Below, one piece after another: positions 1 to 5,204 of a stretch of 6,683 nt of DNA. Source of the DNA: an uncultured Spartobacteria bacterium (GTDB taxonomy: Bacteria; Verrucomicrobiota; Verrucomicrobiia; Chthoniobacterales; UBA6821); NCBI GenBank assembly GCA_903831635.1, contig CAIKYN010000079.1, positions 1-6,683 on the forward strand, in the 5' to 3' direction. The notes beneath the pieces are model-generated. The model was not told the origin of the DNA, ran no database searches, and saw nothing but the letters and a program-made list of their open reading frames with translations. The position numbers were made by a program, and so were the translations under genes. The stretch's first letter is position 1, and every line of letters begins with the position of its first letter.

Positions 1-1
1 C

Positions 2-259
2 TATGGCGACTTTGTGGACGCCTCGGGAAATGTCGTTGTGAAAAATGTGACCTATAAAGTGGACGTGCCGCCTCCCGGTGCTCATTTCCAAGGCTCCTCC
101 ATGCCATGGTTCATGCAGTTTGCTCCCGGAGTAGGGATGCATACCGGCTTCCTGCCTGGAATTCCCGATTCCCATGGCTGCATTCGACTGCCTGACAGAA
201 TGGCCAAGATCTTCTTCGATGTAACGCCGGTGGGCACTCCCGTCACGGTTGAAAAGTAG
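2..259 (+). CDS. L,D-transpeptidase (YkuD domain), C-terminal part, 5' end outside window
   Basis: This is the end of a YkuD-family L,D-transpeptidase. Such enzymes make 3-3 cross-links in peptidoglycan, or attach proteins to it, in the periplasm using a catalytic cysteine. About 85 residues are visible, in frame from base 2 to a TAG stop at 257-259. The family signature is clear: a histidine in GMHTGF (visible residue 47), then SHGCIRLP, in which Cys60 is the expected nucleophile with Ser57 and His58 beside it. The chain ends shortly after the motif, in PVGTPVTVEK, as is usual for this fold. A GTG at 14 is in frame, but it lies inside the catalytic domain and is not the start. The signal peptide and any N-terminal domains would lie to the left of the window. 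The family call is firm. The exact role (cross-linking, or lipoprotein or other anchoring) cannot be decided. Confidence 0.88.
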   Translation, partial: YGDFVDASGNVVVKNVTYKVDVPPPGAHFQGSSMPWFMQFAPGVGMHTGFLPGIPDSHGCIRLPDRMAKIFFDVTPVGTPVTVEK

Positions 260-528
260 AGTAGCCTACTTGAATGCCAGCATAGGAAAGTGAATCGTGC
301 GGAGGCGCAGGGGCGCTGAGGAGTTTAGGCGATGCACGGATGGAATCTTGTGATTTCAGGGCCCTTCATTCTTTCGCCATCATCAGTAATGAGTGTCTTT
401 GATTTTCCCTGCATCTCTGCGGAAAAATCTTGCGCTGCCAGCCCTATTGAAAAGGCAGTCTCTTTGTTTGAGTAGTTACCTGCTTATTCGTATTTCCCTG
501 AGTGCCCCGGACTGCCTAACTTGGTTTC
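260..528. other. Spacer between the L,D-transpeptidase gene and aroB
   Basis: This is 269 bp with no convincing gene. A 6-bp inverted repeat overlaps the transpeptidase stop (254-259 with 266-271, 6-nt loop), but no T-run follows it, so it is a poor terminator. The stretch from about 400 to 500 is locally richer in A and T and would be the natural place for an aroB promoter. TTGAAA at 447-452 and TTGTTT at 464-469 resemble -35 boxes, but neither has a good -10 box at the right distance. GGCAGTC (454-460) can pair either with CTGCC (435-439) or with GACTGCC (510-516). The regulatory meaning is unknown. Confidence 0.4.
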
Positions 529-1608
529 ATGTCCGCCGAAATAATCACTGTTCCTGTTCCTCTTAAGAACTCGCCTTATGAGATCCTGATCGGATCAGGA
601 ATTCTTACCCGGACAGGGGAACTTGCTTCCAAGGTGGTGAAACCATGCCGCTGTGTCGTGATTTCTGATGAGGTCGTCGCTGCGCTCCATGCTGCCGGAG
701 TCCTTGAATCCCTTCGGGGTTCTGGTTTTGAACCGCACTTACTAACAGTCCCTACGGGTGAAGCTTCCAAGTCGATGGCTGTTGCCGCCAATCTCTGCGA
801 CCGGATGATTCAACTTGGATTGGATCGCAAGAGCACGGTCTTTGCGCTCGGCGGCGGCGTTGTCGGTGATCTGGCTGGATTTGTCGCCTCCATCCACTAC
901 CGCGGCATCCCCGTGATTCAATTGCCAACGACGATCGTTGCCCAAGTCGACAGCTCCATCGGAGGAAAAACGGGCGTCAACAGCCCTCTTGGTAAAAACT
1001 TGATCGGCACCTTTCATCAGCCCCGGCTTGTGCTCTCAGACACAGTGACACTTTCCAGTCTGCACGAGCAGATCTTCCAGGAAGGACTTGCTGAGGCCAT
1101 TAAGCATGCCGTGATTGCCGATGAGCCCATGCTCTCCCTACTACCTCCGAACCGCTCCGGTAACCTGAGCCCCCTCATTGCGCGGAATGCCTCCATCAAG
1201 GCCCGCATCGTAGGGGAGGATGAGTTCGAGACCAAGGGAACGCGTGCCCTCCTGAACTTCGGTCATACCATCGGCCACGCCATCGAAGCTGTAGCGGGCT
1301 ACGGGAAACTCTCCCATGGGGAATGCGTTGCGATCGGCATGATTGCCGCTCTTGATCTCTCCGTCCGCCTGGCGGGATTGCCCAGCGATCAGGCTGTTCT
1401 CGTAAAGGAGGTTATTATTGCCTGCGGGCTTCCAGTCACCATCCCGGCCGATCTCCCGACCGACGCCATCCTTGTAGCCCTAGCACGCGACAAAAAATTC
1501 GATGCTGGCGCCATCCGCTTCGTCCTCACCAGCAAACTCGGCACCGCCTTCGTCAGTGACAAGGTGACTTTAGACGACGTGAGTAAAGCGATTGAGAGGC
1601 TCTCCTGA
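529..1608 (+). CDS. aroB: 3-dehydroquinate synthase
   Basis: AroB converts DAHP to 3-dehydroquinate, the second step of the shikimate pathway to aromatic amino acids. It is a cytoplasmic enzyme that uses NAD+ and a divalent metal. The protein is 359 residues, the normal family length. The dinucleotide-binding core is plain: GGGVVGDLAGF at 108-118, then PTTIVAQVDSSIGGKTGVN at about 133-151 and GKNLIGTFHQP at about 155-165. The expected metal ligands are all present: Glu189 in GLAEAIKH, His246 in LNFGHTIGH and His263 in SHGECVAIGM. The start at ATG 529 gives the usual short N-terminus before the first beta strand, but no Shine-Dalgarno sequence precedes it. The gene stands alone on the plus strand and converges on fabH. 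Nothing in the reading frame suggests damage. Confidence 0.97.
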   Translation: MSAEIITVPVPLKNSPYEILIGSGILTRTGELASKVVKPCRCVVISDEVVAALHAAGVLESLRGSGFEPHLLTVPTGEASKSMAVAANLCDRMIQLGLDRKSTVFALGGGVVGDLAGFVASIHYRGIPVIQLPTTIVAQVDSSIGGKTGVNSPLGKNLIGTFHQPRLVLSDTVTLSSLHEQIFQEGLAEAIKHAVIADEPMLSLLPPNRSGNLSPLIARNASIKARIVGEDEFETKGTRALLNFGHTIGHAIEAVAGYGKLSHGECVAIGMIAALDLSVRLAGLPSDQAVLVKEVIIACGLPVTIPADLPTDAILVALARDKKFDAGAIRFVLTSKLGTAFVSDKVTLDDVSKAIERLS

Positions 1609-1792
1609 AGCCAGTTCCTTAATCTTAAGGCTTGGAAGTTTGGATGCGGGGCTAGGCGCGAGAGCTCTGCCCCCCTCAGTTATGGCGAGCGGATTTTGAG
1701 ATGATGGTTAGGCGCACGAATGAAGCCGTAGCTAAACCTACGGCGAATGAATAGCAACGCAACCAGCGCTCAAAAGCAGCAGCCAGAACAGA
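1609..1792. other. Convergent spacer between aroB and fabH
   Basis: This 184-bp spacer lies between two genes that face each other. It holds several small palindromes. CCTTAA/TTAAGG (1617-1622 with 1625-1630) sits 8 bp past the aroB stop. AGAGCTCT at 1661-1668 is flanked by GGGGC (1648-1652) and GCCCC (1669-1673). A cleaner 7-bp hairpin lies at 1725-1744 and is listed separately. No T-rich tract follows any of them, so none is a textbook intrinsic terminator. I see no gene here; short open frames in the region are chance. Confidence 0.45.
1725..1744. terminator. Hairpin between convergent genes, possible bidirectional transcription end
   Basis: GCCGTAG (1725-1731) and CTACGGC (1738-1744) are perfectly complementary around the 6-nt loop CTAAAC. 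The position between convergent aroB and fabH suits a shared transcription stop. A true U-tract is missing on both sides; read from the fabH side, the hairpin is followed only by TTCATTCG. The 8-bp direct repeat CGAATGAA at 1717-1724 and 1744-1751 frames the hairpin. That arrangement would also fit a small REP-like palindromic repeat, so the terminator role is a guess from position. Confidence 0.3.
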
Positions 1793-2803
1793 TTACCACT
1801 CGACGACTGTCGAGGCCCAAGTCAGCCCTCCACCAAACACTACCATCAGGATCTTATCTCCCCGCTGGAAGCGTCCTGAACGTGCTGCCTCGTCGAGAGC
1901 GATGGCCACGGCCGCAGCAGAGGTATTGCCATAGCGGTCGAGATTAACCATGAAACGGTCCATGGAAATATTGAGTCGATCAGCGATGGCCTCGATGATA
2001 CGCAGATTGGCCTGGTGAGGAATGAAGCAAGCGACCTCGTCTGGGGAAACACCCGCATCCTCAAGCACCCTCTGGGATGCACTAACCATGGCGGTCACAG
2101 CATGCTTGTAGGTCTCGCGGCCATTCATCTTCATGGTGACGGGATTCTCGGCGGAAGTCGGCCCTCCAGCCGGATGGGCGCTGCCACCACCTGGAATATA
2201 AAGGATCTCAGCAAGGCGACCGTCACTTCCCATACGACTGGCCATGACCCCGCGGGATTCCGGAGAATGACGCAGGATGGCGGCACCGGCCCCATCACCA
2301 AAGAGGACGCAGGTATTTCTATCGGTCCAATCAACGATGCCTGAGAGTTTGTCTGCGCCGATAACAAGGACGGTCTCGTAAGTGCCAGAGGCAATATACT
2401 GACGGGCAGTCTCGACGCCAAAGAGGAAGCCTGAGCAGGCGGCCGAGAGGTCGAAGCAGGCGGCATTGACTGCCCCAATCTTGGTCTGAACGAAACAGGC
2501 TGTGTTCGGAAAGAACATGTCCGGCGTGCAGGTTGCGCAGATGATCAGATCGATCTCTTCGGCACTGATTCCAGCATTCTCGATGGCTGCATGGGCTGCG
2601 CGGGCCGCAAGGTCACTGGTCGGCTGTTCAGGCCCGGCAATGCGACGTTCGCGAATGCCGGTTCGTGACTGGATCCACTCGTCGCTTGTCTCAACCAGCT
2701 TCTCCAAATCGGCATTCGTCATGACACGATCCGGGGCATAGCTGCCGGTACCGATGATGGAAGCTGTCCTGACGGGACGGGCTGAAAGGGAATTAGATGG
2801 CAT
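1793..2803 (-). CDS. fabH: Beta-ketoacyl-ACP synthase III
   Basis: FabH condenses acetyl-CoA (or another short acyl-CoA) with malonyl-ACP to start type II fatty-acid synthesis in the cytoplasm. With the start at 2803 the protein is 336 residues, close to the usual length. The Cys-His-Asn triad is intact: Cys123 in DLSAACSGF, His263 in IPHQANLRI and Asn293 in YGNTSAAA. The glycine-rich C-terminal VVFGGGLTWAS is also typical. ATG 2803 is chosen because a strong AGGAGG lies 6 nt upstream of it and the residues that follow lead straight into the conserved IIGTGSYAPDRVMTN. A longer in-frame reading to 2848 would run deeper into plsX and adds nothing conserved. The gene overlaps the end of plsX by 11 bp and is the last of the minus-strand run. 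No fabD, fabG or acpP follows. Acyl-chain preference cannot be read from the sequence. Confidence 0.96.
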   Translation of the reverse strand: MPSNSLSARPVRTASIIGTGSYAPDRVMTNADLEKLVETSDEWIQSRTGIRERRIAGPEQPTSDLAARAAHAAIENAGISAEEIDLIICATCTPDMFFPNTACFVQTKIGAVNAACFDLSAACSGFLFGVETARQYIASGTYETVLVIGADKLSGIVDWTDRNTCVLFGDGAGAAILRHSPESRGVMASRMGSDGRLAEILYIPGGGSAHPAGGPTSAENPVTMKMNGRETYKHAVTAMVSASQRVLEDAGVSPDEVACFIPHQANLRIIEAIADRLNISMDRFMVNLDRYGNTSAAAVAIALDEAARSGRFQRGDKILMVVFGGGLTWASTVVEW

Positions 2804-3869
2804 GGGACTCCTCCTGTTTTGAAGCCTGCAAGGCGATCTCCCCTGCAACCTGGGTCAGATGCGCGTTCTTGAGGTTGTAGGCTTTGACCGCCTCAACGAT
2901 ACGCGGATTGACCTGCTGCTCGATGAACTCGGTGGCGACGCGGATGGCGTTCTTGATGGCAAGGGGGGTGCTGGAGCCGTGGGCGATGATGCAGATGCCA
3001 TTCACTCCAAGGAGTGGGCTCCCGCCGTAGTCCTCATAATTGGTCTTCCTGCGAATCGCACGGAAAGCGTTTCGGGCAATCCATGCGCCGAACATCCGGA
3101 AAGGGGTCTTGGTGAGCTCGCTCTTCAGCCACCGGAAAACGGCACTTGCGGTCGCCTCTGCTGTCTTCAGGACGACATTGCCGGTGAAGCCGTCACAGAG
3201 GATCACCTCGACGGGATGCTCGAAAAGATCGTGCCCCTCGATATTGCCCCGGAAATTCAGGGAGGAGGCTTTCAGCAGCTTGAAGACATCCTTGGTGAAC
3301 TCGCTACCCTTCACATCCTCGCCTCCGATTGACATCAGGCCGATCTCGGGATTGGTATATCCGAGGACATGTTCGGAAAGAACCGAACCCATGATGGCGT
3401 ACTGGAGAAGATGAACGGGTCGGGCGTCGACATTCGCGCCGGCATCGATGAGGACGCAGACGTTCTTCTCGGTGGGGAGGTAGGAAGCGATGCCAGGGCG
3501 CTCGATTCCCTCAAGGGTACGGAGCTTGATTGTTGTGGCGGCAACGGCGGCACCGGTATGACCGGCACTGACAATGGCGTCGGCCTCACCCTTCTTGACC
3601 AGATCAACGGCCCGGGCGACAGAGGAATCTTTCTTGCGACGGACGCTATCGACGGCTGCGTCACTCATCTCCACAACCTGAGTGGTGTGGACGATCTCGA
3701 TCCTGGGATCAGAACAACCAAGCTTGGCCAGCTCGGTCTTGATGGCAGACTCGTCTCCGGTCAGGAAGAGTTTGCTGATCTTCGGATACTCCCGGATCGC
3801 CATGACGGCCCCGGCGACCGTATTCTGCGGGGCATAGTCACCCCCCATGGCATCGAGGGCAATCCTCAT
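2793..3869 (-). CDS. plsX: Phosphate acyltransferase PlsX
   Basis: PlsX turns acyl-ACP and inorganic phosphate into acyl-phosphate, which PlsY uses to acylate glycerol-3-phosphate in phospholipid synthesis. It is a soluble enzyme that acts at the membrane surface. The protein is 358 residues, the standard length, and begins with the canonical MRIALDAMGGDYAP, which supports ATG 3869. Other family blocks are SAGHTGA (101-107, where many relatives have SAGNTGA), DGFTGNVVLKTAEA (226-239) and YGGSPLLGVNG (281-291) followed by AHGSS. Upstream there is only AGGA very close to the ATG, so the ribosome site is weak. It lies 81 bp downstream of rpmF and overlaps fabH by 11 bp, the classical rpmF-plsX-fabH order. 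The identity is firm. Confidence 0.96.
   Translation of the reverse strand: MRIALDAMGGDYAPQNTVAGAVMAIREYPKISKLFLTGDESAIKTELAKLGCSDPRIEIVHTTQVVEMSDAAVDSVRRKKDSSVARAVDLVKKGEADAIVSAGHTGAAVAATTIKLRTLEGIERPGIASYLPTEKNVCVLIDAGANVDARPVHLLQYAIMGSVLSEHVLGYTNPEIGLMSIGGEDVKGSEFTKDVFKLLKASSLNFRGNIEGHDLFEHPVEVILCDGFTGNVVLKTAEATASAVFRWLKSELTKTPFRMFGAWIARNAFRAIRRKTNYEDYGGSPLLGVNGICIIAHGSSTPLAIKNAIRVATEFIEQQVNPRIVEAVKAYNLKNAHLTQVAGEIALQASKQEESHAI
2808..2815 (-). promoter_or_regulatory. Ribosome binding site of fabH, inside the end of plsX
   Basis: The minus strand reads AGGAGGAG here, a near-ideal Shine-Dalgarno sequence. Its AGGAGG core (2810-2815) ends 6 nt before ATG 2803. It lies within the last codons of plsX (the Glu-Glu of KQEESHAI). 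It fixes the fabH start and lets fabH be initiated independently of, or coupled to, plsX translation. It is the only strong Shine-Dalgarno site among the gene starts in this window. Confidence 0.85.
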
Positions 3870-3950
3870 GATCCTGCGATGGCTACTAGTCTTCGCACTG
3901 GTGCTGTCTGATTCCTCACTGAAGGAGGGAAGAGAAGCTTAACCAGAACG

Positions 3951-4133
3951 TTACGCAACCTCTACATCAAGCACCTGACGACCGCGGTAAGTACCGCAGG
4001 CAGGGCAGGCAGTGTGAGACTGAAGAGGCGCACCACACTGGGTGCACTTGCCCAACTTGGGGGCATGCCAGCGATTCGCAGCCTTGCGGGTGCGAAGGCG
4101 CATCTTTGAAGTTTTACGTTTAGGGACTCCCAT
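3951..4133 (-). CDS. rpmF: 50S ribosomal protein L32 (bL32), zinc-ribbon form
   Basis: bL32 is a small protein of the large ribosomal subunit. The product is 60 residues starting MGVPKRKTSKMRLRTRKAANRW, the typical basic N-terminus. Next comes a zinc ribbon made of two CxxC pairs, CTQC and CPAC, and then the conserved ending TYRGRQVLDVEVA. The frame stays open further upstream to 4265, but that extension lies within yceD and has no bL32 features, so ATG 4133 is taken. The start overlaps the end of yceD by 14 bp, which suggests translational coupling; no Shine-Dalgarno sequence is visible (ACCACCATCCG before the ATG). All four cysteines are kept, so this is the zinc-binding version. A cysteine-free paralogue, if the organism has one, is not in this window. 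Confidence 0.95.
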   Translation of the reverse strand: MGVPKRKTSKMRLRTRKAANRWHAPKLGKCTQCGAPLQSHTACPACGTYRGRQVLDVEVA

Positions 4134-4602
4134 CGGATGGTGGTGTTTTGAGTTGGTCGAGTGCTTCCCAGATTGCAGGACGAGCCGCCTTCTCCATTGG
4201 CAAAGGAGCCGTGCGGGCGCCCGCCGGGAAACTGGCGGGGCAGGTCTTTTCTCCACCATGGTCACATCGGGGATGTGCAGGCAGAAGGAGATGAATATCC
4301 TCCCTGACCTCGCGGGTCAAGTCCACTAATTCATTTCCGTCCAGTTCGATCTGGGTGGCAAATGGGTCGATCACAACCTCTTTCTCAAAAGGGTCAAGGC
4401 AGCAAACACATATCATCCGAACTCTCTGGGCAATAAAACCCGTGGCGAAGAGCCCCCCGTCGGAGAGTCCGACATCCAACGAATACTCCAGGGGTCCGAT
4501 CGGTTCTGCCCCAGCCTCTTCAAGACCAAGCGGGGAGGCATCCTCTTCACCTTCCAGATGCAGAGTGCCTCCCTCAGGAATCTGACGGGTGTGGACTTTC
4601 AT
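4120..4602 (-). CDS. yceD: YceD/DUF177 family protein
   Basis: DUF177 (YceD) proteins are widespread small proteins nearly always encoded just before rpmF. Their role is poorly defined, and links to 23S rRNA metabolism have been proposed for plant and bacterial members. This one has 160 residues. It shows the expected central block with a cysteine cluster (CVCCLDPFEKEV, Cys65, 67 and 68), followed by an acidic stretch (ELVDLTREVREDIHLLLPAHPRC) typical of the family. It ends in a short helix (IWEALDQLK) of the kind seen before rpmF. Two more cysteines (113 and 121) could pair with the central cluster to hold a metal; this is inference. The start at ATG 4602 has only a GGTAG-like sequence upstream. 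The assignment rests on these motifs plus the position directly before, and overlapping, rpmF. Confidence 0.87.
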   Translation of the reverse strand: MKVHTRQIPEGGTLHLEGEEDASPLGLEEAGAEPIGPLEYSLDVGLSDGGLFATGFIAQRVRMICVCCLDPFEKEVVIDPFATQIELDGNELVDLTREVREDIHLLLPAHPRCDHGGEKTCPASFPAGARTAPLPMEKAARPAIWEALDQLKTPPSDGSP

Positions 4603-4621
4603 TCGGCTACCCTACCCTAGA

Positions 4622-4690
4622 ATTCACAGGGATGAAGGAAATATAAAGGGAAGCACTCTCATTCCTTTTATCCCCTTCATCCCTGTGAAT
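4622..4690. repeat. 69-bp inverted repeat in the coaD-yceD spacer
   Basis: The outer arms 4622-4638 and 4674-4690 are perfectly complementary over 17 bp (left arm begins ATTCACAGGG). After an asymmetric internal loop (AAAT at 4639-4642 against CC at 4672-4673), a second stem of 10 bp pairs 4643-4652 with 4662-4671, with one G-T wobble. The loop is 9 nt (4653-4661). The element begins 10 nt past the coaD stop and ends 19 nt before the yceD start, so it fills most of the 97-bp spacer. No T-run follows on the minus strand, which argues against an intrinsic terminator. In RNA it would fold into a long stem that could affect processing or stability between coaD and yceD. Its form suggests a dispersed palindromic repeat. 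Confidence 0.85.
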
Positions 4691-4699
4691 CCTGACCCG

Positions 4700-5188
4700 T
4701 TAGGGCTTTGGGAATTTTTCTTTCAGGGATGCAAGGACCGGAACAGAAACAAAAGGAGAAACATCGCCGGCAAGTCGAGCCACTTCCTTCACGATCCGGG
4801 AACTCAGGAAAATGCAATCCTCGCGCGGGGTCAGGAAGATTGTTTCGATCTTCGGCTCCAAGCGTCGGTTCGTCAGGGCCATCTGAAACTCAAATTCGAA
4901 GTCGGAGACCGCCCTCAATCCACGAATGACCACAAAGGCCTCACGTCGGCGGCAAAAATCGACCAGCAGCCCATTCAGCGGCTCCACGGAGAGGCCAGGT
5001 TGATCTCCGACGCTCTGCCGGATCAGATCGACTCTCTCGTCGGTTGTGAAGAGTGGGTTCTTGGCCTCATTATCCGCAACGCCAACAATCACCTCGTCAA
5101 AGAGCCCGAGTGATCGGGCGATCAGGTCGAGATGACCATTCGTCACCGGATCAAAACTTCCCGGGTAGATCGCACGACGATGACTCAT
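4700..5188 (-). CDS. coaD: Pantetheine-phosphate adenylyltransferase (PPAT)
   Basis: CoaD joins ATP and 4'-phosphopantetheine to give dephospho-CoA and pyrophosphate, the penultimate step of coenzyme A synthesis. The product from ATG 5188 has 162 residues, the normal size. The nucleotidyltransferase signature is at the N-terminus: AIYPGSFDPVTNGHLDLI with the TNGH motif at 16-19. It is followed by NPLFTTDERV (44-53, Lys43 just before), VIRGLRAVSDFEFEFQMALTNR (about 87-108) and SSRIVKEVARLAGDVS (129-144), all typical of PPAT. The open frame extends to 5248, but that start would lie inside guaA and adds a low-complexity leader (SRASRRPPSSGSNPHPHS) absent from the family. The gene starts 16 bp after the guaA stop with no Shine-Dalgarno sequence. 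CoA made here supplies FabH substrate and the ACP prosthetic group for the genes downstream. Confidence 0.95.
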   Translation of the reverse strand: MSHRRAIYPGSFDPVTNGHLDLIARSLGLFDEVIVGVADNEAKNPLFTTDERVDLIRQSVGDQPGLSVEPLNGLLVDFCRRREAFVVIRGLRAVSDFEFEFQMALTNRRLEPKIETIFLTPREDCIFLSSRIVKEVARLAGDVSPFVSVPVLASLKEKFPKP

Positions 5189-5204
5189 AGAGTGAGGGTG
5201 AGGA

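Noticed and set aside
2804..2848. N-terminal extension of fabH
   Set aside because: The 15 extra codons lie within plsX and are not FabH-like. A strong Shine-Dalgarno site fixes the start at 2803.
2859..3332. Plus-strand open frame of 157 codons opposite plsX
   Set aside because: It is a shadow of plsX; the sequence is of biased composition with no family resemblance.
3369..3911. Plus-strand open frame of 180 codons opposite plsX
   Set aside because: It is antisense to the well-supported plsX, has no recognisable domain, and is explained by the codon bias of the real gene.
4134..4265. N-terminal extension of rpmF
   Set aside because: It would add 44 residues out of frame within yceD. bL32 proteins start at the M-x-VPKRK-type sequence found at 4133.
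4622..4690. Intrinsic terminator after coaD
   Set aside because: The stem is long, but no T-tract follows on the minus strand (TCTAGGGTAGGG follows), and the run of same-strand genes continues.
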